DNA of 64,000 nt from CBDFMG01 sp965221205 [NCBI: bacterium] (GTDB lineage Bacteria > SM23-31): NCBI GenBank assembly GCA_965221205.1, contig OZ244870.1, positions 3,410,001 through 3,474,000 on the forward strand, in the 5' to 3' direction. This document shows, in pieces, positions 26,477-35,685 of this stretch. The notes below the pieces were generated by a model, which was given only the letters and a program-made list of their open reading frames with translations, did not search any database and was not told where the DNA came from. Made by a program: the position numbers and the translations under genes. Positions within the stretch are counted from its first letter, which is position 1. Every line of letters starts with the position of its first letter.

Positions 26477-27533
26477 CCTGATTGAGCGGATGGTCTTCAC
26501 CATAGACCCGATTCCAGACCGCTTGCCCTTCCATGCAGAGATACACATAAGCATCAGGACTTTTTTCGATTATCCATGACCGCATTTTCCGAAAGATTTC
26601 ACCACGTACCGGTTGCAGATATCTGAGTTTACCGTCTGAACATTGGACCATTTCACTATAGATGATGTCGGTATTGGGGAACCGTTTTTGAATTGCGGTT
26701 TTTCCAGCTGTTGTAAACCGTAACACACCGAGGCTGATCCAGAGAATATCTTCGGGATCAACATAGTCGAACATCATTTCAATTACCGATCGATAGTTCT
26801 CCTCCCATCCTTCGTGAATTATAATCGGATCGAAATGAAAGGCTATTTTATAACCTGCATCTTTACACAGTCGAGCGGCAGTAAGCCGATCATGGAACGA
26901 TGCTGTTTTGTGTTCTTCTTTATTGATGAGACTCTGCGGATTGAGTGACCATGCAATGACTGTTTTGCCTTTCGGATCAACTGAGAGCAGATTATCGACA
27001 TAGTTTCCTTTTGTTTTCAACTCGAGCAGGACAGAATCAAATTCAGCGAAGCAGGGCACAATTTCTGTACTGAATCCGGTAATCTCATCAAGCGCAAGAG
27101 AATCTGCCAATTCACCGGTTCCGATTCGGAAGGAATTTCCAGGATGTAACTGGACCAGTTCCCGTACTTCTTCAATAAAATCAGTAAGATTTGTATGGAT
27201 GGTTATGTTCTGTGTATTAAGATAGCTCTGCAAGTAGCAATAGGTGCAATCGAAATGGCAATTTATTGCCAAATTCGCCACAAAATAGTTACAGCACAGT
27301 GCATTTTTCGTGCCCGGACAGCGTTCAATAAAGGGTCCTTTACTCTTCTGTAGAAAGAGAGCACGTTTCCCTTTTGTAATTGTTTCTAAATTCGGTTTTT
27401 GGATGGCAGAACCCGCTCTGTTTTTTATGATTTCATAATCGACATCGGGAAATCGGTTCAATATCCGCTCCGTAAGGGCATCGTGTAGTGACTGCTCATC
27501 TATATATATATATTCTGGTTTTAACGGTTTCAT
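26460..27533 (-). CDS. Spore photoproduct lyase-family radical SAM protein
   Basis: A 357-residue radical SAM enzyme with the cluster motif CHFDCTYCYLQSYLNTQN (CxxxCxxC, residues ~91-98) and family blocks FLQKSKGPFIERCPGT, RIGTGELADSLALDEI, VIAWSLNPQS, KIAFHFDPIIIHEGW and YSEMVQCSDGKLRYL. SplB repairs the spore DNA photoproduct in endospore formers. Outside them, SPL-family members have uncertain substrates, possibly UV-damaged DNA. No sporulation genes are seen here. It is convergent with phhB. Confidence 0.88.
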   Translation of the reverse strand: MKPLKPEYIYIDEQSLHDALTERILNRFPDVDYEIIKNRAGSAIQKPNLETITKGKRALFLQKSKGPFIERCPGTKNALCCNYFVANLAINCHFDCTYCYLQSYLNTQNITIHTNLTDFIEEVRELVQLHPGNSFRIGTGELADSLALDEITGFSTEIVPCFAEFDSVLLELKTKGNYVDNLLSVDPKGKTVIAWSLNPQSLINKEEHKTASFHDRLTAARLCKDAGYKIAFHFDPIIIHEGWEENYRSVIEMMFDYVDPEDILWISLGVLRFTTAGKTAIQKRFPNTDIIYSEMVQCSDGKLRYLQPVRGEIFRKMRSWIIEKSPDAYVYLCMEGQAVWNRVYGEDHPLNQEIAHF

Positions 27534-27599
27534 AACATCCTGTTTATTGTGTGATTTTAAATGCTCCGATTTGTTTGTCTTCTATTCTAAAGTTAACAC

Positions 27600-28037
27600 C
27601 TATCCCGTGTTCTTGAGCAACCTTAAATGGCCGAATTCAATTCTAGCATTCGGATAGACACGTTGATGGGCTGAAATGACCGCATTTTCTACCCCCTTAA
27701 ACACGCTTTGAAGTTCCTTTCCAATTCCTGCCAGCAATCCATCTTCATTTTTAAGCTGTTTTTGAGTTTCAATAAGACTGCGGTACAATTTTTTTTGTTT
27801 ACCCGGAAGTCCCCTTTTGATAACATTGATTTTATTGAGCACGGCAATCGCTTTTAATACCTTCTCTACATTAACTTTGTGATTCTTTATATCCTCTATA
27901 TATTGCCTGCCTTTCTCTCGCTGATCTCGAGTCAACCCCACACTCAGTACGGTTTCTGTTGCAGTCTGACTTCCGGCACTCTGAATAATAATCGATTTAC
28001 CTGCATACAGTGATGCACCTATGCCGGTTCCGATCCG
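27600..28037 (-). pseudogene. FapA (DUF342) C-terminal fragment
   Basis: The frame reads RIGTGIGASLYAGKSIIIQS, then AGSQTATETVLSVGLTRDQR, a coiled-coil-like helical stretch (NVEKVLKAIAVLNKIN...LYRSLIETQKQLKN), and ends with the FapA-typical RVYPNARIEFGHLRLLKN. FapA proteins are 450-600 residues; only the last ~145 are present, and there is no start codon in frame before a stop. The 5' end is immediately adjacent to the truncated CBS gene, so a deletion likely joined the two. Confidence 0.65.
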
Positions 28038-28052
28038 AGCAAATTATTGAAA

Positions 28053-28226
28053 TTATGTTACCAAATCAGTTTTCGAAACAATTCCGACCAACTTGGATTC
28101 CTCGTCAAGTACAGGAACACCGCTCACACGATGAGCTGAAATTATCTCCAACAGCTCTTGCATAGATGCTGTTGATTTAACACAGACAACATCCAGCGTC
28201 ATAATGTCGGAAGCTGTTACACCCAT
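28053..28226 (-). CDS. Single CBS-domain protein (truncated)
   Basis: A 57-residue frame from ATG 28226 behind AGGAG: MGVTASDIMTLDVVCVKSTA, then SMQELLEIISAHRVSGVPVL and DEESKLVGIVSKTDLV, then TAA. That is one complete CBS motif. Typical stand-alone CBS proteins have two motifs (about 130-145 residues) that together bind AMP/ATP, so this is half of one. It ends within 16 bases of the FapA remnant. It could be expressed but would have to dimerise to form a Bateman module. Confidence 0.65.
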   Translation of the reverse strand: MGVTASDIMTLDVVCVKSTASMQELLEIISAHRVSGVPVLDEESKLVGIVSKTDLVT

Positions 28227-28279
28227 TAATGACTCCTAAGGTTTTATGCCAAATGAAATAAAATACGACACTAAATCAT

Positions 28280-29269
28280 TTATAATAATTTTAATAGAGA
28301 ACGAATTTTTTCTCTGTTTGATTCATCACGAAGTGCGTCACACAAAGAATCGAGATCAGAAATCGATTTAAAAGAGATCGACGCTCTAAGGCTGTCACCC
28401 TCAAAATTATGCGGGGGGGTTATAACATGTGCACCTATATTATTGAGAGACGAAGATGTTTCAGCAAATTCTTTCTGGAATTGCGTAAGATCCGGATAGC
28501 GCCACTCCTGAAGTACTGCCAAAAGTTTTGCTTGTTTTTGTGTCTTGGTCGTTTTGTTATCATTGAGAATAGACTGAATTTCCGCTTCATTGATGATCGT
28601 TGATAAAGTCTTGTGGTCCCGCTTTCCGATTTCGTACATCAGTTCAATGCACTGTTTCAACTTTCCCCCGTGAATCTGCAATAATTCAATGATTGTAAAA
28701 AGTGCCCCCCGGTCATTTTCCTCCAGCAATGCAAGCCGTGCAGCATGTTGTGAGGATATATTCCAATGAAGCAAATAATGTTTCATCTCCTCATTAAGAG
28801 AATAAATATCCTTAAATAATTGCATTGTGTATGATCCCACGTTCAAACCCAATTGAGCTAAATAATTGTCACTATTTTTAATGGCATTTTTTCTAACCAG
28901 TGAATCGAGCATCGAAATAATGCCTGCTTGTTCAATCAAATTAAAGTGGCGGGTCGTTATGTTGTCCAGAAATGCAATATCGAATAGTTCTCCATCGGAC
29001 AACGATACTTCGGAAATTACCCTGACAGGAAGTAAATCAAAATTCAGGCTCTGTGCTGCACGAAGCCGTTTTACGCCGCAAATTATATTGAATTTATTGT
29101 TCCCATTATCAGGGCAAACGGTAAGAGGATTTACGATCCCAAGAGACGAAATGGAGTCCACAAGCTTTTGACCGGACTGAGGATATGAAAAAACCGAAAC
29201 CACTTTAGTCAGTATCAGTTGATCGGGATGTACACTCAAAAGTGATAGTTTTTTAGTTCCGTTTGGCAT
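28280..29269 (-). CDS. ParB/Srx-domain protein
   Basis: A 329-residue protein with an N-terminal ParB nuclease-like domain: VFSYPQSGQKLVDSISSLGI (cf. QPR...L.ELA.SI...G), VNPLTVCPDNGNNKFNIICG, VKRLRAAQSLNFDLLPVRVI (the GERRxxAA box seen as GVKRLRAAQ) and AFLDNITTRHFNLIEQAGII. The C-terminal two thirds are helical and divergent. There is no ParA gene next to it, and spacing to the CBS gene is short. It may be a ParB-like regulator rather than the chromosome-partitioning ParB; centromere binding is not shown. Confidence 0.7.
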   Translation of the reverse strand: MPNGTKKLSLLSVHPDQLILTKVVSVFSYPQSGQKLVDSISSLGIVNPLTVCPDNGNNKFNIICGVKRLRAAQSLNFDLLPVRVISEVSLSDGELFDIAFLDNITTRHFNLIEQAGIISMLDSLVRKNAIKNSDNYLAQLGLNVGSYTMQLFKDIYSLNEEMKHYLLHWNISSQHAARLALLEENDRGALFTIIELLQIHGGKLKQCIELMYEIGKRDHKTLSTIINEAEIQSILNDNKTTKTQKQAKLLAVLQEWRYPDLTQFQKEFAETSSSLNNIGAHVITPPHNFEGDSLRASISFKSISDLDSLCDALRDESNREKIRSLLKLL

Positions 29270-29286
29270 TGTTTTATGGTAAAGTT

Positions 29287-29661
29287 TTATATATTTCCCG
29301 GCAGCCAGAAAGCATTCCGTGTATGAAAAATTTCATGTTTGCCATTATCATGAAACGTTACTCCAATAACATCGAACCGTGTATTGCAGTCGGTTTTACC
29401 GGTTGTTTGCAAATATGCTCTCGCGATCTTTCCGATTTGGTACTGTTTACTTTGTGTGACTCTGAGTTCGGGGGGAACAGGATTACCCGCACTGTTTGAT
29501 TTAACTTCGACAAATACGATCTGATGATTATCGCGAGCTATTATGTCAATCTCTCCATGGGAAAACCGGAAATTTTTCTCAAGAATTTTCATTCCCTCTT
29601 TTTTAATATATTTTCTTGCAGCTTCTTCTCCCAGTTTACCAATATTTTTGCTCATGAGCAT
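29287..29661 (-). CDS. yraN: UPF0102 / YraN-family endonuclease-like protein
   Basis: A 124-residue protein with the PD-(D/E)xK-like signature of the YraN family: GKLGEEAARKYIKKEGMKIL, FSHGEIDIIARDNHQIVFVE (the D and E-V-K core, continuing VKSN) and a C-terminal RFDVIGVTF strand. It is predicted to be a Holliday-junction-resolvase-like nuclease of unproven role and is widely found next to rnhB, as here. The start could be MLMSKN or MSKNIG. Confidence 0.93.
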   Translation of the reverse strand: MLMSKNIGKLGEEAARKYIKKEGMKILEKNFRFSHGEIDIIARDNHQIVFVEVKSNSAGNPVPPELRVTQSKQYQIGKIARAYLQTTGKTDCNTRFDVIGVTFHDNGKHEIFHTRNAFWLPGNI

Positions 29662-29754
29662 TAAAATGTAGTATTTTATACAATTTATGGTGCCTTATAT
29701 CACTCATTTAGAAATTTCACTACCAAATGGATTAGTCACAATAGCAATGCATTG

Positions 29755-30432
29755 TTACATTACAGTGAGCTGAGGATTGACAAATTTACGACAAAAAGTG
29801 ACCCTGTGCTCCGGGGTCAGACCATGCTCTTTAATAACGTCAATATGGAACTGTGTTCCATATCCTTTATTGGATTTGAAACCGTAAGCCGGATAGAGAT
29901 CATCGAGATCTATCATAATATTATCACGGGTCACTTTCGCAATAATCGATGCCGCAGCTATTGAAAATGATTTTGAGTCACCTTTGATAACTGCAGTACT
30001 GGGAGAATTAAATTCTGGTGTCATTGAACCGTCGACAAGTATATGTTCGGGGATTAAATCAAGCTGTTCAACTGCGGCACGCATCGCCTTAAAGGTTGCC
30101 TGAAGGATATTTATAGAATCGATTTCATTTTTTTCTACAATTCCAATACCAATTGCACATGCTGCTTTGCGAATCTGCTCAAATAATTTATTTCTTACCG
30201 GTGCAGACAATTTTTTGGAATCATTAATACCATCCGGAATATCTGCTTCTCGGTCAAAAATAACCGCCGCGGCTACGACCGGACCGACCAGTGGCCCCCT
30301 TCCGACTTCATCTACTCCTGCTACATATTGAATATCAAGATTCCAGAGATTTCGCTCAAACGTATTCATAATCTTCGCCACCACATGCTTCAATTTTTTG
30401 AAGAAAATATCAATTATTGGGCTGAATGTCAA
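29755..30432 (-). CDS. rnhB: Ribonuclease HII
   Basis: A 225-residue frame whose family match starts near residue 35: YVAGVDEVGRGPLVGPVVAA (first catalytic Asp-Glu and GRG loop), GINDSKKLS, LQATFKAMRAAVEQL, ILVDGSMTPEF (third Asp) and ASIIAKVTRDNIM (fourth Asp region). It removes ribonucleotides from DNA. The TTG at 30432 overlaps the comEC stop by 4 bases (TTGA) and suggests coupling; the ATG giving MNTFERNLW (30369) is an alternative start closer to the usual length of ~200. Confidence 0.93.
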   Translation of the reverse strand: MTFSPIIDIFFKKLKHVVAKIMNTFERNLWNLDIQYVAGVDEVGRGPLVGPVVAAAVIFDREADIPDGINDSKKLSAPVRNKLFEQIRKAACAIGIGIVEKNEIDSINILQATFKAMRAAVEQLDLIPEHILVDGSMTPEFNSPSTAVIKGDSKSFSIAAASIIAKVTRDNIMIDLDDLYPAYGFKSNKGYGTQFHIDVIKEHGLTPEHRVTFCRKFVNPQLTVM

Positions 30433-32885
30433 TCAGTAATATGGTATTTGTTCGTTTTACACACGATTGACCACCGCAAGCCGTCTGACACAAACTCAAT
30501 CGCTCCACCTGAATCTGTTCTGAGAATCTTAGATGTGACTTTTCTGAGCCGTTGCAGTGTTTCAGGAGCGGGATGCCCGTAGGAATTGAATTTACCGGAG
30601 GATATTACACTAAATTGAGGTGAAACTGCTTCCAAAAAATTAAAATCTGAAGAATACTTTGAGCCGTGATGGGCAACTTTTAGAATATCGCTATCAAGAA
30701 ACGACCCATACTTTTCTAACATTTTATTCTCCAGCTCAAATCCAATATCACTTGTCATGAGCAGTTTTGTCTGTCCATATTGAATAAGAAGTGTCATGGA
30801 CAAATCATTCGTATTCCCATAGTATGAATCCTGATTCAAGCGCAATGTTGGCGATAGAACATAAATTCTCCAAACTTCAGATTTGTCTTCTTGGTGTGAT
30901 AACTTTCTTCCTAATATGCTGTCGCCTGCTTGTATCAGTTTTCTCTCAATACCTTTTGCTTGTAGTAAATTGTAGTATTCATCCTCTGCAATAAATTGTT
31001 GTGAGTCAATCGATTCATAGAATTCCCCGACTTCAATATGTAGCATCACTGATTTAAGTCCTCCGTAATGATCTCTGTTCGGATGCGATAGGAATACTCC
31101 ATCAAGTTTACGGATTCCGGCCCATCGTAAATAGGGAATAATATGTCTGTTGCCCGCATCACCGGTATCCCAACTGTTTCCACCGTCGATCAGCCAATGA
31201 GTGTCGTCAGGAAATGAAATGACAGCAGCGTCTCCTTGGCCGACATCGAGAAAAGTCACATTCATAACCGGTGTCGAACGACTCCACCATAATGCCCAGA
31301 GAATTAATACAAATATCCCTGCACTACCTAATGTTATTCTAAAAAATAGTGGCTTGGTGTATACCAAAACGATAAAAAACACACTTACCATTGAAATCAA
31401 TACCCATATAATCTCGTGATGGCCAATTATAAATCTTATAAATGAAACGTCTCCGGCAAATCGGTTTATAGCGAATATTGTCTGAATCAAAACATCGTTT
31501 GTTGCACCAATTGCCGAACCTAATTGCAATATTATGGATCCGAATAGCAATTCCGCCAAACCCAATCCCACAGTGAGCGTTGCCAACGGTACAATGATCA
31601 GGCTCGTGAATATCCCGCCCGGAACAAGATAATGAAAATGGTATGCCATAAAGAACGATGTCCCAAAAAATGCGCCTGCAGACATGATAAAGAGTGAAAT
31701 GGTCTGCCTCCAAAACCAGAAAAACGAAAATGGCTTAGTCATCCCTTCCGATTTACAAATAATCGGTTGAATTGTTCCTTTAAAATAAAGAATCCCTGCA
31801 ATTGCCGCAAAAGATAACTGAAAGCCTGGATCAAAAAGTGTATCCGGATTCATCAACAGAATCAGGAATCCGGTAACACCAAGAATATTCCAGGTGTCTC
31901 GCCTCCGTTGGATCGTTATACCAAAATAATAGAGACAAGCAAAAATCCCGGCACGTAGCACAGGAGGACGGGCTCCGGTAAGGAGGATGTACACAAGGAC
32001 AATAACGATTAAAAAAACCGACTGCCAGCGCTTTTCCAATGGGAAAAACATAAGAACGCTCTGAATAATGAGAATTATGAAACCGACATGAAGCCCAGAA
32101 ACAGCCAGAATATGGAGTGTTCCGGCGTTTCTGAAATCGTTAAGTATGTCGGTCTCAACACCAGTCCGCTGGCCGAGAAGTATTGCTTGCAGAAACGCCA
32201 GTTCCTGACCTGTATGGAATTGCTTTAATGTTGTACTCAAGAATGTACGAATTGGATATATAAGAACACTTTTGATAGTGTTTACCCGATTTTTCGCATG
32301 AATTTTAATCTGTGCTCCATCAGGAACACGAAGAATACCGTAAATATCCTTCCGAGCGAGATACGTACGGGAATTCATCTCTCCGGGATTGCGCCTCCCG
32401 GCAGGGCGTACCAACATCCCCGACATTTCAATATCATCTCCAATCCCGACACGCATTGTGCTATCTCGCAGTGAAACGTTTATTTTTCCATCGATATCTG
32501 AATACTCTCTACTCCGAGCTTGAATACGTGATGGGGATACGGTAAGCGTTTCACCGCCATGATGGTATTCAACCACATCAGAAACCCAGCCCTCAACTGT
32601 CACATAGGTGTCATAGAGATTAAGCTTTGTTAAATGGGAATCCGGGAGACGAGAAGTTTCGGTAAGAGAAAATCGAAAAAAACCTATTAAAAAAGCTATC
32701 AGGATAAATAGTAGTAGGAAAGGTATCCCAGAAGATTTAAATAGGTAGTGACAAATCAAAAGGAGAAACAGCAACCCTCCCACAATCGGAATAATCCAGT
32801 TAAAACCAAACTCATTTACTGATGCGACAGCGATACCGCATGCACAGAGAAGTGCTGTTTTTAAAGCAGGTTTGTTGGTCAGCAT
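30429..32885 (-). CDS. comEC: ComEC/Rec2 competence DNA channel
   Basis: An 818-residue protein, full family length. N-terminal membrane helices lead into an OB-fold (YVTVEGWVSDVVEYHHGG). The competence domain follows with FRNAGTLHILAVSGLHVGFI (conserved HxLAISGLH-like) and TGARPPVLRAGIFACLYYFG. The C-terminal metallo-beta-lactamase-like domain has FLDVGQGDAAVISFP, LIDGG and FLSHPNRDHYGGLKSVM, then KVAHHGSKYSSDFNFLEAV. It moves single-stranded DNA across the inner membrane during natural transformation. Its first codons are duplicated at 38744-38775. Upstream neighbour was once the TerB-DnaJ gene. Confidence 0.95.
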   Translation of the reverse strand: MLTNKPALKTALLCACGIAVASVNEFGFNWIIPIVGGLLFLLLICHYLFKSSGIPFLLLFILIAFLIGFFRFSLTETSRLPDSHLTKLNLYDTYVTVEGWVSDVVEYHHGGETLTVSPSRIQARSREYSDIDGKINVSLRDSTMRVGIGDDIEMSGMLVRPAGRRNPGEMNSRTYLARKDIYGILRVPDGAQIKIHAKNRVNTIKSVLIYPIRTFLSTTLKQFHTGQELAFLQAILLGQRTGVETDILNDFRNAGTLHILAVSGLHVGFIILIIQSVLMFFPLEKRWQSVFLIVIVLVYILLTGARPPVLRAGIFACLYYFGITIQRRRDTWNILGVTGFLILLMNPDTLFDPGFQLSFAAIAGILYFKGTIQPIICKSEGMTKPFSFFWFWRQTISLFIMSAGAFFGTSFFMAYHFHYLVPGGIFTSLIIVPLATLTVGLGLAELLFGSIILQLGSAIGATNDVLIQTIFAINRFAGDVSFIRFIIGHHEIIWVLISMVSVFFIVLVYTKPLFFRITLGSAGIFVLILWALWWSRSTPVMNVTFLDVGQGDAAVISFPDDTHWLIDGGNSWDTGDAGNRHIIPYLRWAGIRKLDGVFLSHPNRDHYGGLKSVMLHIEVGEFYESIDSQQFIAEDEYYNLLQAKGIERKLIQAGDSILGRKLSHQEDKSEVWRIYVLSPTLRLNQDSYYGNTNDLSMTLLIQYGQTKLLMTSDIGFELENKMLEKYGSFLDSDILKVAHHGSKYSSDFNFLEAVSPQFSVISSGKFNSYGHPAPETLQRLRKVTSKILRTDSGGAIEFVSDGLRWSIVCKTNKYHITD

Positions 32886-33051
32886 AGTTGTAAGAAATGT
32901 AACACTACTACCTTATCAGTTCAGGTTTCGCTCCTGTGCTATACTCTGGTAGGCATTCTGAATAATCTGAAATTTTTCATGCGCCATATCGGCAAAATCC
33001 TTCCCGAGATGGGCTGCCCGGTCAGGATGATATTCCATGATCATATCCCTG
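32854..33051 (+). repeat. Left copy of comEC/dnaJ junction repeat
   Basis: 198 bases matching 38744-38980 (237 bases) in direct orientation. Differences are one 39-base deletion in this copy (after ACTACCTT) and six single-base changes, all in the dnaJ-derived part. This copy holds the functional comEC start plus a 3' fragment of the DnaJ gene, including the HPD motif (EYHPDRAAHLGKDF). Confidence 0.95.
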
Positions 33052-33082
33052 CTGTACGGGCCATACATTTACGAATATCTTC

Positions 33083-33397
33083 CTATTGTTCTGCCGATAC
33101 AAATACATATGCTAATAATCTACCATATTGATCACGCTCTTGCTCATTAAATTCGAGTCGTACAGATTTACCCTCAACAAGTTTTTTGTTGGTTTCAGAC
33201 GCTTCTTTACCGTGGTAACCGACCGGTTGAGTTGGATGAGCGATTTCTGGCGTATCGATGCCTATATAACGCATTCTTTCACCGTTTTCGAGTTCAATTG
33301 CATTACCGTCAATTACTCTTATGACTTTTTGAGAATATATGGTTTGAGAGAATGAAGGTAAGTAAAAGAAAATGCTAACAAAGTTGAAACGAATCAT
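33083..33397 (-). pseudogene. Staphylococcal-nuclease-like (SNase) domain, truncated
   Basis: A 104-residue frame with a possible signal segment (FVSIFFYLPSFSQTIYSQ) and the SNase core: KVIRVIDGNAIELENGERMR, YIGIDTPEIAHPTQPVGYHG, KSVRLEFNEQERDQYGRLLA. The usual DGDTI calcium/catalytic site reads DGNAI, and the domain stops right after YVFVSAEQ, losing the final helix and strand (SNase domains are ~130-150 residues). It lies just inside the left repeat of the island. Probably a broken, inactive gene. Confidence 0.65.
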
Positions 33398-33585
33398 ATT
33401 CGTTTCACGGATTAATTCCTAATTTTAAAGTTGTTTTGATAGATACATTAACAAAAAATGTAAATAAAAACTTCAAGAGATAGTAATATTACGGAGCGAT
33501 TACCAGCCTGCAAACCTTGGGCAATCAATGTGTCGATGACTGGAAAAACATAGAGCAATTCCGAGAAAATGCTCGTGCTCATAAG
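33398..33585. other. Gap with possible gene remnant
   Basis: The plus strand at about 33487-33594 reads YGAITSLQTLGNQCVDDWKN and on to ARAHKSV-stop, protein-like but with no start and no family I recognise. It overlaps the end of the retron RT gene. It is probably a fragment left from an earlier insertion. Confidence 0.25.
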
Positions 33586-35376
33586 TCAGTTTAAAGAATT
33601 GATTCTATATTTTTTCTGATTGTAATCCTCAATTACTCCTTTGAATCGGTCAAAGACTTCTTTAAAGCCGTTGAAATTGATCGTATTTTGATTGGCTTTC
33701 ACTACTTTTTCGGCAAAAATAGTTTTGCTATACTCAGATTTATTGTCAATCTTTCCTTTTCGTTTAAACTTTTTACCATTAATTTCAGTGTTTCGTATTT
33801 TCTCATCAAATAAATCTTCTATCGCCGCTTCCTTGTGGCCACTTTTTAAAGGGACAGGCACTACATACAAATTTTCAAAAAAATGGTGCACCGATTTTTC
33901 CAAATCTTTTTCAGTAAACATTTTTTTAATTTCCTTAGCCCCCTTGTCATTATCGGTCAAAATGATGACCGGATGTTTCTTTCCTTCCCCCTTAAACGGT
34001 TTCGACCTCATATGTTCTTTGTAGAGATTCATCAATTTTACCAGGCCGGAAGTTCCTGTTGATGTTGCAAATACATCCCGCAGATTTTTGGACAGGTTTA
34101 GAAAACTAATTCTAAAGATGTATTCATCATCTTTTCTGTTAACAAACTCTTGATATTCCTTTTCCAATTGTTTTAATGCACATTTCAAATATATAACATC
34201 TGTCTTGCCTTCGCATATTATTAAAGGTTGATTTAGTGAAAAAAAATGTTTGTAATAAAAGAACGTTCTATAAAGCTTAGTTGTGGAAGTAGGCTTATGC
34301 AATCTATTGTTGCTCTTTCTAACATCGTGCGGTTTTTTAACATGATAGATAAAGCTTAAAATGCCCTCTAATTGATTTATGCTTGCTGTTACCTTTTCTT
34401 CAGGCTGAGATTTCTCAAAAACCGCTTCAGTATTATTGGGTGATGATGTATCAGCCATTGGGGCATCTTCAGAAACTTCTGATGCTAAAAGTTGTTTACT
34501 ACCTATGTAAAACTTATTAGACTGAAACAAGGCATGACACATAGACCTGGCTTGCCTGTAATACTCTTTTTTTATATTTACTTTTTCGTTTACAACAAGA
34601 CCGGTGGAGATTTGTCGGGAAGTCTTATACTGTAATGATGTTTTTTTCTCATTTATTTTAAAACCAACTTTTTTTATTTCATTTATTAGAGTTTCACTCG
34701 CATTCCATTTATTATCATGTTCATTTTTCATAATCGCAATTTTCTTAGGGAAGTCTTTTTTGTTTGTTGAGAACGTTAAATCATCGGCATACCTTGAATA
34801 AGTGCATTTGGCCCTCTTAGCTAAGTTTACCATTCGTATATCTAACAGATGTCCTATCAGGTTTGAAATGATTGGAGAACAAGGGCTTCCCTGTGGCAAT
34901 TCATTGTCGTGACAAGCTATTTGTGCAATTATTGTTGCGACTTTCGTTTCTAATTTAAAGTGATTATTCTTGATAAAAAAACCTCGAACTCGACCAAAGT
35001 TAATTGAGGGGAAAAAATCTAGCAAATCAACATTAAAAACATAACGTTTATTTTTATGCTTATTTGCATTCGTGATTATCGAGTGCTTTTTTCTAAATCC
35101 ATGAGATAAGGAACTTTTATTCTTGCTTTTTGTGAAAGTTTCCTCAAAACATTCATTTAGTAGTTTTGCTAAATGCCTTTGAAGTTTTTTAAGCCGTTCA
35201 TTAGGAGACTTTATATTACGTTTTCCACCATTTTTTTTAGGAATTGTGAATTCGAAATATTGATCCTCTTTTGGAAGTATATACAGTATATAGGAAAGGG
35301 CTTTTGGCTTATAACCGAGCAACTTTGCAAGATCATTGAGTGATGTGGTTCTCTGAAGTTTTTCCAAGCGTGACAT
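33586..35376 (-). CDS. Retron reverse transcriptase fused to TOPRIM domain (type I-C, Ec67/Eco2-like)
   Basis: Intact, 596 residues. RT domain ~1-290: motif A NVDLLDFFPSINFGRVRGFF (Asp117), PQGSPCSPIISNLIGHLLDI (161-180), catalytic YADD 196-199, and a retron-type STGLVVN (257-263, VTG motif variant). A linker rich in Ser/Pro/Glu (~295-335) leads to a C-terminal TOPRIM/OLD-like domain: IICEGKTDVIYLKCA (Glu ~389) and VIILTDNDKGAKEI (DxD at ~475-477), then AIEDLF. In type I-C retrons the RT makes msDNA and the fused TOPRIM is the toxic effector against phage. A matching msr-msd locus lies 29 bases upstream. All catalytic residues are present. Confidence 0.9.
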   Translation of the reverse strand: MSRLEKLQRTTSLNDLAKLLGYKPKALSYILYILPKEDQYFEFTIPKKNGGKRNIKSPNERLKKLQRHLAKLLNECFEETFTKSKNKSSLSHGFRKKHSIITNANKHKNKRYVFNVDLLDFFPSINFGRVRGFFIKNNHFKLETKVATIIAQIACHDNELPQGSPCSPIISNLIGHLLDIRMVNLAKRAKCTYSRYADDLTFSTNKKDFPKKIAIMKNEHDNKWNASETLINEIKKVGFKINEKKTSLQYKTSRQISTGLVVNEKVNIKKEYYRQARSMCHALFQSNKFYIGSKQLLASEVSEDAPMADTSSPNNTEAVFEKSQPEEKVTASINQLEGILSFIYHVKKPHDVRKSNNRLHKPTSTTKLYRTFFYYKHFFSLNQPLIICEGKTDVIYLKCALKQLEKEYQEFVNRKDDEYIFRISFLNLSKNLRDVFATSTGTSGLVKLMNLYKEHMRSKPFKGEGKKHPVIILTDNDKGAKEIKKMFTEKDLEKSVHHFFENLYVVPVPLKSGHKEAAIEDLFDEKIRNTEINGKKFKRKGKIDNKSEYSKTIFAEKVVKANQNTINFNGFKEVFDRFKGVIEDYNQKKYRINSLN

Positions 35377-35404
35377 TAATTTCTACACCAGGAATTAAAG
35401 ATAA

Positions 35405-35539
35405 GTGGCTCATAGGCACTCTTACGCATAAGTATATGTGCAATAAGTATACGTAATGTAAAGCATAATGTAAAGCAAACCACCCTGACGTTGGTTTCTT
35501 ATACCGCGATACGCAGTAATAAATCTGTCTATAAGCCAC
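35405..35539 (-). ncRNA. Retron msr-msd ncRNA
   Basis: On the minus strand the locus is flanked by GTGGCTTATAG (a1, 35539-35529) and CTATGAGCCAC (a2, 35415-35405), which pair over 11 bp with one G-U. Inside lie two msr-type hairpins, ACTGCG-TAT-CGCGGT and AACCA-ACGTCAGGG-TGGTT, and a longer msd-type hairpin built on TTAC-GTATA ... TATAC ... GTAA. Total ~135 nt, ending 29 bases before the RT start. The CAGATTT after a1 and GAGTGCC before a2 resemble, from memory, the Ec67 ncRNA; this needs an alignment. Confidence 0.75.
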
Positions 35540-35685
35540 ATTTTTTATCACAACTTTTGATGGATATCATACACTAAAAGCCTGATTGCGTTCTCTGTAA
35601 TAAAGTGATAATATATCATTTTTATTATTAACTGCCAAATTAATTATGGTAACTATATACTTGATAAATCCAAGACCAAACAAAT

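Noticed and set aside
35400-35480. CRISPR-like short direct repeats (TACATTA..., ATACTTAT...)
   Set aside because: Repeats are short, imperfect and part of the retron msd hairpin; there are no regular spacers.
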